Assembly: GCF_000142805.1 (NCBI RefSeq)
Contig: NC_013083.1
Coordinates: forward strand, 372,001-436,000
DNA from: Lachancea thermotolerans CBS 6340
Taxonomy: Eukaryota; Ascomycota; Saccharomycetes; Saccharomycetales; Saccharomycetaceae
Length of the DNA: 64,000 nt
Direction: 5' to 3'
The translations under genes were made by a program, and so were the position numbers. The notes beneath the pieces are model-generated. The model saw nothing but the letters and a program-made list of their open reading frames with translations, made no database searches and was not told the origin of the DNA. This document shows positions 1-9,433 of this stretch, one piece after another (positions within the stretch are counted from its first letter, which is position 1; each line of letters begins with the position of its first letter).

Positions 1-1468
1 AAGAGTTTGGTGTCATGGCTCTAGTGTGTGCAGGTTTGTTGGTAACAGGGGCGTCTGGCGTTTCGGGCACGCTGCGGTGCGCGAAAATGGGAGAACTTTC
101 TATTACGCTAGAACATGACTGTGCTCTTTTTAGGCTGGCTCTAGGTGTAGATATTCCAATCACGTTAAGGTCCTGTACTGGAGCTAGTGTGCGCGCCATT
201 GGCGCAGGTGTGCATGGTTGACGGGGCGTCTGGCCAAGAAGAGGAGGCAGTTTAATGACGCCCTTGTCGTCCAACTTAAAGGAGTTAAGCCTTGCGGGGC
301 TGAAAAATGGGGAGCAAGGTTCGGATTGCGATCTTTCGCCACGGTGCTCCTGCAAAAGGCTGTTGATAGGTGGCAGCATGACTGTGCGTGTCCAAGAATC
401 TGCTCAATGCGGTGTGTCAGCTAAATCAGCAAGTGCGCAAAACGGCTAAAGAGGTTCCAAAGGAAGCATACCATGCGTTGAACGTAACTCATATATATCT
501 GTCACCTATGCTCCACAACTCTCTCCGCCGAAGACTTGGCTCTTCTGCCTGCGTCTAAATTGGTAAACAGACGCCAGCCGCGACCTAGTTTCATCCGTGG
601 CATTGCCACATCGGGTTAGACGCGTTTACAAAGAGTTAAATGATGAGCTTCAACCGGTCCATTCTTGAGAATGTTGTCCTTGGAGACATTTGTCGTCGTT
701 GGGTTATTGTTTTCATTTCACTATGAAGGGTTGTTTTTTTCGCGTTTTCACTACAGTTTTCGCGTCCAACGTAAACTCCAGTGAAGAGAAAAGCCCGCGT
801 CGCGACACTTCTTAGGTCGAATATTTTTGCCTGCGCAGATCGCGTCTAAGAAACCCATTTAAAGCCCAAAACGGTTCGCATATGGGTCCCTCCTGCCCGC
901 TTTAAATGAAACGGTCGGGATTGATCAAAATGTCGACGAAAGTTGACGCGAAAATATGACTCTTGGTCAGTAAACTTTTCAAGAGACTCCTGCGAAAATT
1001 GGGAATTCGACAGTGTATGCCTTTTAGAAGCTATGACGCAGAAACTTGTCCTTATTATCACATAATTATTCCAACCTTCTTGGCTCTTCAAATAATTGTT
1101 GGGACGTTGTCAGAGTCCAGGGTTAACAATTCACGCCCTTCCAATATTAGCCATTGTTGTAACTCTGGAGCCTCGGTGACTTCAACGCTTAGTTCCATTT
1201 TCATCAAAGCCGTGGAGGACTTCTGAAACGTCCAAGTAGAATTAGTTCGGTAATGCTCACGTGAGCGTCACCTCGTGCCACGTGCTTACTTTTGAGTGAA
1301 GTGCTCACCCTTTGCTTAATTTTAGCTAACTCAATAAAATAAGAGCGTCCGAACGTCGTGCTACTGGAAAGCGTGTGAAGAGCATAGGCTTTTGGCGAAA
1401 AGTCTGCTGCATTCTTTTTGTCCCCAGGAAAAGAGGCTTTCTCGAGCCTTTCATTAAGTGCTTTGCCG
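1..1468. promoter_or_regulatory. Non-coding 5' region with SBF/MBF-like sites
   Basis: No convincing gene is visible; the short frames here begin at TTG or lack any family resemblance. The sequence carries one MCB-type ACGCGT (620-625) and three CGCGAAAA or TTTTCGCG words typical of SBF sites (737-744, 757-764, 947-954). In S. cerevisiae the gene to the left of PPN1 is YHP1 (sister YOX1), a G1/S-induced homeobox repressor transcribed away from PPN1. I infer that this stretch is the divergent promoter of such a gene just outside the window, plus the PPN1 promoter on its right side. The words GGGGCGTCTGG and CATGACTGTGC each occur twice in the first 400 bases. Confidence 0.45.
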
Positions 1469-3484
1469 ATGTCTGAGAAAAAGGCTGAATACGAGACTCG
1501 AAGCTCAAACTGCCGACAATGGCGCCTTCGAACACTGTTATACATTATTCTAGCTTTCCCATTGCTTGTAGTAGTATGTGTTAAAAAGGAACAGCTTATT
1601 CACATGCTGCGAGCCCCATCCGGTCAGCGCTTGTCTGTTGAGGAAGTCCCCAGCGAGCAGCTTGCGGGCCACCTAGAAGCATTAGGACTCAGTCCAGACT
1701 CTTCCGTAAAGGTTGTCCGTTTCTCGAACGGAAAATCCCAAAAGCTTCGTGGGCGGTTTTTGCATATCACTGATATACATCCTGATCCCCTTTACAAGAC
1801 GGGGTCATCAATCGAAAATGTGTGCCATCGCGGTCGACCTGAGGGCAAGAAGGATGAAGCCACCCGATTCGGTACCGCCATGGCGGGTTGTGACAGCTCA
1901 ATGGATTTAATGGAGTACACACTAAAGTGGATAGAAAATAATCTTCGCGACAAGATAGACTTTGTTGTATGGACGGGCGACAACATTCGGCATGACAATG
2001 ATCGTAATAATCCTAGAACGGAAGCAGAGATATTTGACATGAATTCCAAATTAACAAAGCGGTTTGAAGCCATGTTTAGAAACCCCGACAGTGTGGACCC
2101 TCGCGACTTCGACGTTAGTATAGTACCGAGTGTTGGAAATAATGACGTCTTCCCCCATAATTTATTCTCGCTAGGACCCACCTTACAGACACGCGAATTC
2201 TACAACATGTGGGCGAACTTGATTCCTGAGGACCAGCAAAGGGCTTTTGCCAGGGACACCTCATTTTTTGTCGAAGTCATCCCTGGTAAACTCGCTGTTT
2301 TGTCAATTAATACGCTCTACTTGTACAAGGCGAATCCCCTAGTAGACAACTGCAACTCCAAAAAGCAGCCTGGATACCAATTGCTTCTATGGCTTGGTTA
2401 TGTTTTAGAAGAGCTCAGGGAAAGAGGCATGAAAGTCTGGCTAACTGGGCATGTTCCGCCTCTACCAAAAAACTTTGACCAAAGCTGCTATGACAAGTAT
2501 ACACTCTGGACGAACGAGTACAGAGATGTCATAATAGGTGGTTTGTACGGCCACATGAATATGGACCACTTCGTTCCTGTTGACGGCAAGAAATCCTGGA
2601 AATCGGTAGAGGCGTCTACCAACACTGTCAAAAGGGCGCTAGATGACGAAGATTTCTCCTTCGAATTCAATGAAGACGACGGCGAAGTATTAGAAAGTGC
2701 GATTGAAGCCAGTGATGTTAGACTTATGGGAGCAAAGCCCGTGAACAAAAACGCGTATATGGATTCGGTTCGCGAGGGTTTCTATAAAAAGGTTGCATCG
2801 AGGATGGGGAAAGTTGGAGCTAACAAAAAGAAAGGCAAGAAGGACAAGAAGAAGAAGAAGAAGAAGAAGAAGCACCCTAAGGATACGAGCGTAGAGCGCT
2901 ACAGTATTGTCAACATCGCAGGTTCCGTGATACCGACTTTCAACCCCGCTTTCAGGGTTTGGGAATACAACACCACGGGCCTGGAAGAAGGCGTAACACA
3001 GGAAGCCCTCAACTCATTCAAACCCTGGGATGCGTTTTTCAGACAATTAGAGTCTCAAATTGAGTACGATGTCTCGAACAAAGCTGAGGCTTCTGCGTGG
3101 GACGGTCTCTCAAGTATTCTGCGGGGCTCGAAAAAGAAGAAGGTCGACAAAACAATCCCCAAGCGGATGCCTTCAAACCTGAAGCCCGGTCCAGGCTACG
3201 CTCCGCAGCTCTTCTCGCCAACTCGGTTCGTTCAGTACTACGCGGACCTGGATGTTATCGACAAAGAATACAAAAAGGCGCTGAAGCTCGGCGCATCCGA
3301 AGAGGAGGCCGCGGAATCCGCATTCAAATATCAAGTGGAGTATTGTTCAGATTCAGAACCTTACTCCATGAAATCGCTGCTAGCGCAGGACTACATCGAT
3401 CTTGCAGTCAAGCTGGCTCACGACGACACATTGTGGGAAAAGTACACAGAGCGGGCATTTTGCTCAACAGGGTATGACGGTTAA
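1469..3484 (+). CDS. PPN1: Vacuolar endopolyphosphatase Ppn1
   Basis: Cleaves long inorganic polyphosphate chains in the vacuole. The start at 1469 (MSEKKAE) is the first in-frame ATG; the open frame extends upstream only from a TTG. It gives 671 residues, close to the S. cerevisiae length (about 674). One hydrophobic segment at about residues 21-38 makes it a type II signal-anchor protein with a lumenal catalytic domain. Metallophosphoesterase motifs are visible in order: HITDIH, WTGDN, GNND, TGHVPP and a second GH pair (GLYGHMNMDH). A lysine run (nine K in a row, about residues 460-468) sits between the two halves of the domain. In S. cerevisiae the precursor is cut to a smaller active form. 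The next gene, TSA1, converges on it. Identification is by motifs, length and synteny (YDR452W). Confidence 0.93.
   Translation: MSEKKAEYETRSSNCRQWRLRTLLYIILAFPLLVVVCVKKEQLIHMLRAPSGQRLSVEEVPSEQLAGHLEALGLSPDSSVKVVRFSNGKSQKLRGRFLHITDIHPDPLYKTGSSIENVCHRGRPEGKKDEATRFGTAMAGCDSSMDLMEYTLKWIENNLRDKIDFVVWTGDNIRHDNDRNNPRTEAEIFDMNSKLTKRFEAMFRNPDSVDPRDFDVSIVPSVGNNDVFPHNLFSLGPTLQTREFYNMWANLIPEDQQRAFARDTSFFVEVIPGKLAVLSINTLYLYKANPLVDNCNSKKQPGYQLLLWLGYVLEELRERGMKVWLTGHVPPLPKNFDQSCYDKYTLWTNEYRDVIIGGLYGHMNMDHFVPVDGKKSWKSVEASTNTVKRALDDEDFSFEFNEDDGEVLESAIEASDVRLMGAKPVNKNAYMDSVREGFYKKVASRMGKVGANKKKGKKDKKKKKKKKKHPKDTSVERYSIVNIAGSVIPTFNPAFRVWEYNTTGLEEGVTQEALNSFKPWDAFFRQLESQIEYDVSNKAEASAWDGLSSILRGSKKKKVDKTIPKRMPSNLKPGPGYAPQLFSPTRFVQYYADLDVIDKEYKKALKLGASEEEAAESAFKYQVEYCSDSEPYSMKSLLAQDYIDLAVKLAHDDTLWEKYTERAFCSTGYDG
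2846..2872 (+). repeat. (AAG)9 microsatellite coding for poly-lysine
   Basis: Nine perfect AAG units lie in frame inside PPN1 and encode nine consecutive lysines within a longer lysine-rich stretch. Such triplet runs are prone to change in length between strains without breaking the frame. Confidence 0.9.
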
Positions 3485-3575
3485 ATTGATTCAGCCGTAA
3501 AGGTTTCATTCAGTCGATCATTCTATATTCAAGTAGAGGCATATATCGTCGTACATAAAGCTAAGCTAATGCCAC

Positions 3576-4166
3576 TTATTTGCCGTGGGCGTTGAAGTAC
3601 TCCTTGGAGCCCTCGACGTCTGGCTTGATGGTAGCAGCACCTGGGGTCCAGTTGCAAGGCAAAACGCTGCCGTTCTTGTCGGTCCATTGGAAGGCCTCAA
3701 CCAATCTCAAAGCCTCCTCAACGTTTCTGCCGACTGGCAAGTCGTTGATGGTGATGTGTCTCACAATTCCCTTAGGGTCGATCAAGAAAAGACCTCTCAA
3801 AGCCACACCGGCCTCCTCGATCAAGACACCGTAGTCTCTCGACAAAGAGTGATTGGTGTCAGCGACCAATGGAATGTCGATTGGGCCCAAGCCACCGTCC
3901 TTTCTGGCGACGTTGGTCCAGGCCAACAAAGAGTACTCAGAGTCGGTGGAGGCGAACAGAACTTGAGCACCCAAGTCTTCGAATCTCTTGGCAGCGTCGG
4001 AGAAGGCGACGATCTCAGTTGGGCAGACGAAAGTGAAGGCCAATGGGACGAAGGCCAAGACGACGTACTTACCCTTGTATTTGTCCAGAGACACTTCGTC
4101 GAAGACACCGTCAACGACGGCAGTCTTGTTGAAGGCTGGGGCTGGCTTTTGAACTTGTGCGACCAT
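3576..4166 (-). CDS. TSA1: Thioredoxin peroxidase (2-Cys peroxiredoxin) Tsa1
   Basis: Cytosolic peroxiredoxin that reduces hydrogen and alkyl peroxides using thioredoxin, and acts as a chaperone and peroxide sensor. The protein has 196 residues, the same as S. cerevisiae Tsa1. The peroxidatic cysteine C48 lies in FTFVCPTE and the resolving cysteine C171 in LPCNWTPG. The GGLGP loop and the C-terminal YF pair, which mark a peroxide-sensitive enzyme, are both present. Codon use is strongly biased, as expected for very high expression; this also produces a long spurious open frame on the opposite strand. It represents the single ancestor of TSA1 (YML028W) and TSA2 (YDR453C). Two Yap1-type sites and a TATA box lie upstream. 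Confidence 0.97.
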   Translation of the reverse strand: MVAQVQKPAPAFNKTAVVDGVFDEVSLDKYKGKYVVLAFVPLAFTFVCPTEIVAFSDAAKRFEDLGAQVLFASTDSEYSLLAWTNVARKDGGLGPIDIPLVADTNHSLSRDYGVLIEEAGVALRGLFLIDPKGIVRHITINDLPVGRNVEEALRLVEAFQWTDKNGSVLPCNWTPGAATIKPDVEGSKEYFNAHGK

Positions 4167-4266
4167 TGTGTATGTGATTTGGGTTGGTTTGGAGCTTGAA
4201 GAAAACTAGTATCCTGTCGAGCGAGATTAGATCGATACAGCACCCTTATCCAACATCGACCCTTGG

Positions 4267-4274
4267 CTTATATA
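4267..4274 (-). promoter_or_regulatory. TSA1 TATA box
   Basis: TATATAAG reads on the minus strand about 100 bases upstream of the TSA1 start codon, a normal distance for a yeast TATA element. Confidence 0.65.
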
Positions 4275-4330
4275 GTTTTTCCGGCGGTAGCTGTCTTTTC
4301 CACAACTAAACGTAGTTACCCGGACAGGGA

Positions 4331-4337
4331 TTACTAA
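4331..4337 (+). promoter_or_regulatory. Yap1-type response element upstream of TSA1
   Basis: TTACTAA, the form of the Yap1 element known from oxidative-stress promoters, lies about 165 bases upstream of the TSA1 start. A GC-rich block just beyond it (GGGCCTGGCCATGGCC, about 4344-4359) resembles Skn7-type sites, which usually accompany Yap1 sites. Function is inferred. Confidence 0.55.
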
Positions 4338-4427
4338 ACTGACGGGCCTGGCCATGGCCACGTTGAAGTTAGTTAATGGGGAGCTGATCCAGGCGCTGAG
4401 TGGGCGTCAGCGCGGCCAACAGAACAA

Positions 4428-4434
4428 TTACTAA
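4428..4434 (+). promoter_or_regulatory. Second Yap1-type response element upstream of TSA1
   Basis: A second TTACTAA occurs about 262 bases upstream of the TSA1 start, in the same orientation as the first and 97 bases from it. Confidence 0.5.
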
Positions 4435-5983
4435 GGTAACCAAACTAACTGGTTACAAACCCAAAATATTACCGGGCGCCACTTAATGGCCAGGGCAACA
4501 GAGCCGAGACTCGAGACATGATTAGGAAATGAGTCTGAGGCCAGCCATAACGTGAAGAAAGAGCCAGTCCGGTGATATTTATCAGCACTACTTATCCCTG
4601 CCGACAAGAACCCGTATAGCTGAGGGCGTTCTGTTCACCAGCCGGGAACCTCAAGTTTCCCGAGCTGATGAACCTTCGAGAAGATTAGATAAGATTTTCA
4701 GCGACCTTAAAGGGAATGAGTTAATGAGTTAAAATAAGCTTACGGAAAGTATATCCAGCGAAGTCGCGGAGCTTAACTGGACATACCTCGGAGGCTTTGG
4801 ACAGGAGCATTCCACGACAGCAGTAGCACGACGAGTTCTAGGGAGCTGAGCTTCGAACGCAATTAGTTTATGCTCACATGCCGCTGGTATTCGGGATGCC
4901 ACTTAACAGAAGATGTGATGTCATGACTTTGGTGCTCAGTCGAAAATATCGAGTCAATAAGGGAAAGCTTAAGCTTGCGCACTGCCAATATCATCCAAAC
5001 TGTACGTATCACGTGAATAAGTTTCCCGCTTGCTTCTAGATTGTTTCGCGGCTTTTGTTTCCGGTTCTTTTCGATATTGATATGAACAATGTGCCTAGCC
5101 GCGTTTCTGCGCCTGTTCAATATGACCTACGACTTGTAGCTTGTGGTCACGTGCTCTTGTTTCCAACTTGTTTCCCACCTGTTTCCTGGCTCTTGTTTCC
5201 AAATACTATTTGCAACCAAATTATTAAACATTTTAAATGTTGGACAATTTTTGTCTCACGACTAGCTGCTCCCGTTCATAGGGACTAACGAAGCGGCTAT
5301 CAATTCACCTATAATTCTCAAAGCTCACGTGAATTTATTTCTTGCTTGTTTCCAGATTGTTTCTCAGACTTGTTTCTACGATTTGTCAAGCTTTGGGATT
5401 TAGAAGATGGCGAAAAGCTCTGCGAAAACGAAAAATGGCGAAAAGCTAGTTAGTTAGTTAGTTAGGTGGACAGATAGAGGCAAAAAATGTCAGCAAACTA
5501 AAGAGTGACTTTGAAAACCAGAGACAGATGCTCCTAGCGAAAAATGAGACCAAGTAAGTCCAGGGGAGCGACTTCACGCTCTCGAACAAAACCTGTAGTG
5601 TCGCATCATGGATGCAACACTGAAACAAGATTTCTTGCAGGAAGTTTGAAAAGTTAAATAATTGTTTTCTCTTGCTTTGATGATATTCAAAATCTTAACC
5701 AACAGATAGTGGTAAGCTGTGGTTCAGCGATGTTAAAAAAGAACAATATAACTAAAACATGATGCTTCTAAATTAGCTTATATACGTCACGCCGGCAAAT
5801 GGGTCGAGAGCGCGCTTCATGTTCAATGCCCCGAGGGTTTGCGGTACGCAAGCGCGCACGTTATTCAAGACCATAAGTTTGACCTGCGTCTAGTCCATTA
5901 TCATGAAACGATATTCTCCTGTACAAAACTTCTTGTCAACATATCCCACCCGCACTAGAGCTCGTCTCACAAGGGGCGCTAAT
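4435..5983. other. Long gene-free spacer between TSA1 and USA1
   Basis: No supported gene is present in these 1.5 kb. The two adjacent genes lie head to tail on the minus strand (USA1 end, then TSA1 start), so the spacer is much longer than typical here. Besides the TSA1 promoter it holds the CACGTG/TTGTTTC array listed separately (5010-5377), a short TAGT tandem repeat (about 5446-5465) and a direct repeat of ATGGCGAAAAGCT (about 5406 and 5435). Confidence 0.6.
5010..5377 (+). repeat. CACGTG plus TTGTTTC(C/T) array with diverged direct repeat
   Basis: Three CACGTG hexamers (5010-5015, 5148-5153, 5326-5331) are each followed within about 60 bases by several copies of TTGTTTCC or close variants. 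Copies are at 5041, 5055, 5157, 5168, 5179, 5193, 5346, 5357 and 5370, nearly all on the same strand. The blocks starting at 5010 and 5326 align without gaps over 53 bases with about 40 identities, so they are probably a diverged duplication. No coding potential was recognised. Confidence 0.7.
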
Positions 5984-8380
5984 TCAGTCCTGGTGCTCCT
6001 CGTCGGTGGCAACACGGTTGGCCATATCTGCTGCTTGAATCTGAAATTTGGGTAGCACAATTAAAACAAAGAGACAGGAGAGTTTGAGCAAGTCCCATAT
6101 GATATGCAAAACCTGTCTTATCCCTGCCCCTCTTCTTGTCCGGGGCACACGCTCTGGCATTAACCATTCAACAAGACCCCCGTTGTACAAGCTGCTACTT
6201 TTGTGCGAAACCCACCGGATTGCGCCCTTGTACCATGGAAGTTTCGACTGTTGGTACGCGTAAGCACGTAGCAGTTTCAAAGATTCTTTACCAGCTCCTG
6301 AAAGCCCTGCGGTGTTATCTAAATGGCCTGCTACTTCATTGAGAATGGGCTCAAATAGTTCTGTTAAAGATTCAGGTCCCACTTGGTCGAATTGCGTGGC
6401 CGTACAGCTTTCGAAGAGCTTGGGGACCGAAATTTGAAGGGATTCTGTATAGTCCAGTTGAAATTCCCCGGAAAGCTTTTCACGCAGTTCCAAGTCATTT
6501 TGTAGCCGATCAATCAAAGCTTCAGTGACTGCTTGATTGCCTGTAAATCTGGTGTAAAACTGTTTGTCGAATGGCTTCGTGTTCAAGATTTCTCTTAACA
6601 TAACCTGCTCTTCTTCGCCCAGCTTATCGGCCTGCTCCCCCCACAGCAAGTCCCGCCACATATCCCAAATCTCTGTTGTACTCCAGACTGCCTTTAAAAC
6701 AATCAGGGCTATCCCAAGAAAGAAATAGAAGGACGGTAAGAACGATACCAACTGAAAAAAGATCACAAAGTAGAAAACAGAGTTTCGCAACAACAAGTAC
6801 ACTGTCCTCATGATTGTTTCGACCCATTGGCGAATCCTCGCCATTCGGCGAGTCTCAGGCACTATAATTGCCTGGCCTGCACTTGGGTGGGGAGAACTTG
6901 AAGTTGGAGTAGGTCCCAAGCTAACTACCACTGAATGTGCCAGCTTGACGCCTAGTTGATCTTCTATTCGCTTAATTGCCTGAGTCGATAAGCAAAGTGA
7001 GCCGCCGGATAGGGAGAACTCATCTGGCAACAGTTCGGTCTCAATGCCTGCTATCTTAACTATGCTTACAGTGGGTTCGAATGCGTTTGGGGGTATGAAG
7101 TGCTCCGATCCTGATATTAAAACTCTTTCGAACCTTTCCCCAGTGCGCTCAATGTGGTAACCAGATTCCGTGAAAAAGTCGTACCGCGCTGGCGTGAATT
7201 CATCGGCTACAGAGACTGCTGAATTTGGAAACTGGGTTAGATTTTCTGAAGTATGCACGGCATTGGGAGTTTGAATACTAGGCATGCTAGCTGGCCGGTT
7301 CGTTTCTGAAGTAGTCCTGCGGGGCTCTTCGGCGCTTATGCTCACGTTTTCAGACGCACTTCTACTCATGAACGTGAACCTCTCTGAGCTATTAAAAAGC
7401 TCATTCCAGAAACCTGGCCCGGGTTCTGTGTATTCTTGGTTTATGAAAACATGAACTTTGGCCCCTCTACTTTCGGAAATGTACTCCAACACTTTCGAGG
7501 GTTGACCTGTCGAGTTCGCCTCTTGCAGCAACTGGCCTTTGTAAACCAGTTTAACATCTGCCGGCGTGAGCCGTAGAGTGTGGCCGTAAACAGTACATAT
7601 GAACTCCTTCATTTCGTGTACTGTTGTTTCCGTGGAAACTACCATCCGATCCATCGTAAGGCTGGCTTCCGAAATAAAGCGTACGCTTATCCCGTCTTCA
7701 AGCTCTTGATCGTGACGCGTCCTGAACATGACACAGCAACTTCCAAATTTGTCAGGTGAAAAATCGAATCCCAAAAGGTCGTAGAGCCGCAGATCGTTGT
7801 TGGAGTCATCTGTAGTCAAATATGTGGGATGAAGACGGCCTAGAATGTCAAAACCGACTAGGTCTTGTACGGTATGTTGTTTTATGCTGCAAAGGTTGCG
7901 TACGTTGTGTGTTTCATAGTCATTCAGATGCCCAATTGCCGCTTTTTTGAGTTTTGCCAGGGTCGAGTTCAATGACACCCCTCTTTCAAGTCTGCTCATC
8001 AATTTGTCGGTAGAGAGCACATTCAGCTGGAACTCTACGTTGGTTTGTGCAAAGTCTGATTCTCCGTGATATCCCAGAGATGTACCGGACTCTTTGAGGA
8101 TACCATCATTCCGCTGCATTTTTAGCTTAATCACTCCGCCGGAATGCGCGCTAACCGTCTGCAATGGTGTGCTTAATGTCAGAGGCTGGTCATCAAGCAC
8201 CAGGCAATACTCCTCAGTGGGTAGCAGCGGCGATTCAGAGCGCTGGCTAAGTTGCCAATGGACATACTGTAGAAGACGAGCAACTGTCGCTTGTGGGGGT
8301 GCTCTGACAAAGATATTTGTAGCGCACGGCTCAGGAGTCCAAACGCTGAAGTTTATCGCAGAGCCTGCCAAATAGCGCAT
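5984..8380 (-). CDS. USA1: ERAD scaffold protein Usa1
   Basis: Component of the Hrd1 ubiquitin ligase complex of the ER membrane. It links Hrd1 to Der1 and promotes Hrd1 oligomerisation, acting in ER-associated degradation. The product has 798 residues (S. cerevisiae about 838). A ubiquitin-like fold is suggested around residues 235-310 (SLTMDRMVVSTETTVHEMK through KLVYKGQLL). The middle is Ser/Pro-rich and probably disordered. A strong hydrophobic stretch lies at about residues 530-575 (FYFVIFFQLVSFLPSFYFFL) and a second near the C-terminus (about 755-785), matching the two-membrane-segment topology of Usa1. Overall sequence similarity is modest, so the call rests on synteny (YML029W between TSA1 and RCF1) plus this architecture. 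Confidence 0.85.
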   Translation of the reverse strand: MRYLAGSAINFSVWTPEPCATNIFVRAPPQATVARLLQYVHWQLSQRSESPLLPTEEYCLVLDDQPLTLSTPLQTVSAHSGGVIKLKMQRNDGILKESGTSLGYHGESDFAQTNVEFQLNVLSTDKLMSRLERGVSLNSTLAKLKKAAIGHLNDYETHNVRNLCSIKQHTVQDLVGFDILGRLHPTYLTTDDSNNDLRLYDLLGFDFSPDKFGSCCVMFRTRHDQELEDGISVRFISEASLTMDRMVVSTETTVHEMKEFICTVYGHTLRLTPADVKLVYKGQLLQEANSTGQPSKVLEYISESRGAKVHVFINQEYTEPGPGFWNELFNSSERFTFMSRSASENVSISAEEPRRTTSETNRPASMPSIQTPNAVHTSENLTQFPNSAVSVADEFTPARYDFFTESGYHIERTGERFERVLISGSEHFIPPNAFEPTVSIVKIAGIETELLPDEFSLSGGSLCLSTQAIKRIEDQLGVKLAHSVVVSLGPTPTSSSPHPSAGQAIIVPETRRMARIRQWVETIMRTVYLLLRNSVFYFVIFFQLVSFLPSFYFFLGIALIVLKAVWSTTEIWDMWRDLLWGEQADKLGEEEQVMLREILNTKPFDKQFYTRFTGNQAVTEALIDRLQNDLELREKLSGEFQLDYTESLQISVPKLFESCTATQFDQVGPESLTELFEPILNEVAGHLDNTAGLSGAGKESLKLLRAYAYQQSKLPWYKGAIRWVSHKSSSLYNGGLVEWLMPERVPRTRRGAGIRQVLHIIWDLLKLSCLFVLIVLPKFQIQAADMANRVATDEEHQD

Positions 8381-8740
8381 AACGACCTCAAGTCTTGCCA
8401 GTAAAGCTTAGAGTGGTCGCGGTAGCCTAAATGGCTTTTCACTGTTAATCCAGAAATCAAGTTTGGCGAGTAGGTTGCTTATACAGGTGTTATTACAAGG
8501 AAGTCCGAATCGCACTGTACGTTGAAGACATAATAAAGATATTCACAAACCTACGAATAAAGGAGCTGCCAGCTGGTTGACCTAGCACTTTGCTCCCTGC
8601 ATATAATTTAGATTGACATGTTATTTTTAGGGGTCCCACTGCCCGCGAGCGCCCCCGCCCCCCACATTAGAGAGATCATCAACATAGTTACTAGTTAACC
8701 CCTGGATAGATAAATCAACTTCGCTGCACGCTCTAGTGAA
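8381..8740. other. Intergenic: USA1 promoter and RCF1 3' region
   Basis: These 360 bases separate two minus-strand genes. I see no gene; a short C/G-rich run lies at about 8640-8660. Confidence 0.5.
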
Positions 8741-9223
8741 TTATTTGCTAGAGGATGTCTTGGCTTGAAGGTCGCGAAGTTCTTGCTGCAATCCTTGCGT
8801 TTCTTGTTCTAGCTCTTTCGCTCTGGAGCGCGCGAGCTCAGCTCTCTTTTTGCGAAGTTGCGTCTCCTCGTCACGACGCTCAAGCTCCTGGATCCAAAGC
8901 TTTTCTCTGAGTTTGGCCTTCTCGCGCAGAGCATCTTCTTTGGACTGCCGTTCTTTCTGCGAAGTGCCGTAGATAAAACTGCCCGCGACCAGGGCCACCA
9001 GCGTGGCTCCCTGAAGGCCCACACGCCACCTGAAGTACTTCTGGGCCTTACGCTTGTTTCCGGACCTCACATTCTGTGCCGCCAGTATAACGGCCACCGT
9101 GGTTGCTAGCGTTCCCAAAGGTACCAATGGTTGCTGTTTGCAGTGGAAGGTCATCTTCTCTAAGAAAGTCATTTCGTCCACATCTTGCTCAGCACCGTCG
9201 AAACTCGAAGGTAGGTGTGACAT
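8741..9223 (-). CDS. RCF1: Respiratory supercomplex factor Rcf1
   Basis: Mitochondrial inner-membrane protein of the HIG1 family that helps join cytochrome c oxidase to complex III. It has 160 residues (S. cerevisiae Rcf1, 159). Two membrane segments, about residues 33-50 and 69-85, flank the family signature Q-x3-R-x-R-x3-Q, seen exactly at residues 61-71 ([11 protein letters not shown]). The rest is a charged coiled-coil tail (about 88-160). The start ATG at 9223 is the only one giving a complete HIG1 domain. Synteny agrees: YML030W lies next to USA1. Confidence 0.93.
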   Translation of the reverse strand: MSHLPSSFDGAEQDVDEMTFLEKMTFHCKQQPLVPLGTLATTVAVILAAQNVRSGNKRKAQKYFRWRVGLQGATLVALVAGSFIYGTSQKERQSKEDALREKAKLREKLWIQELERRDEETQLRKKRAELARSRAKELEQETQGLQQELRDLQAKTSSSK

Positions 9224-9433
9224 ATCTAGCGGCTCCGCTGCTCTATTGTTTGATTTTGTTTTTGATTTGTTTTACTAGCAGCTAAAGGACTCTGAAATTT
9301 TATCGGTATGCCTTTATATATCTATACACAGATGAGCAAAGACAACCGCGCTATAGAGAGCGCAGCTTGCCGAGATGCCCATGGTCGATACTAATGAGCG
9401 CAAAGCTGCGAGAAGCAAGTCGTAACGGCCACT

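Noticed and set aside
3585-4199. Long plus-strand open frame (204 codons) opposite TSA1
   Set aside because: It is a shadow caused by the extreme codon bias of TSA1, a fully conserved peroxiredoxin on the other strand; no family resemblance.
5001-5070. Possible point centromere (CDEI-like ATCACGTG followed by TTTTGTTTCCGG)
   Set aside because: No AT-rich core of about 80 bases between the words and no proper CDEIII with central CCGAA; gene-order context has no centromere in S. cerevisiae either.
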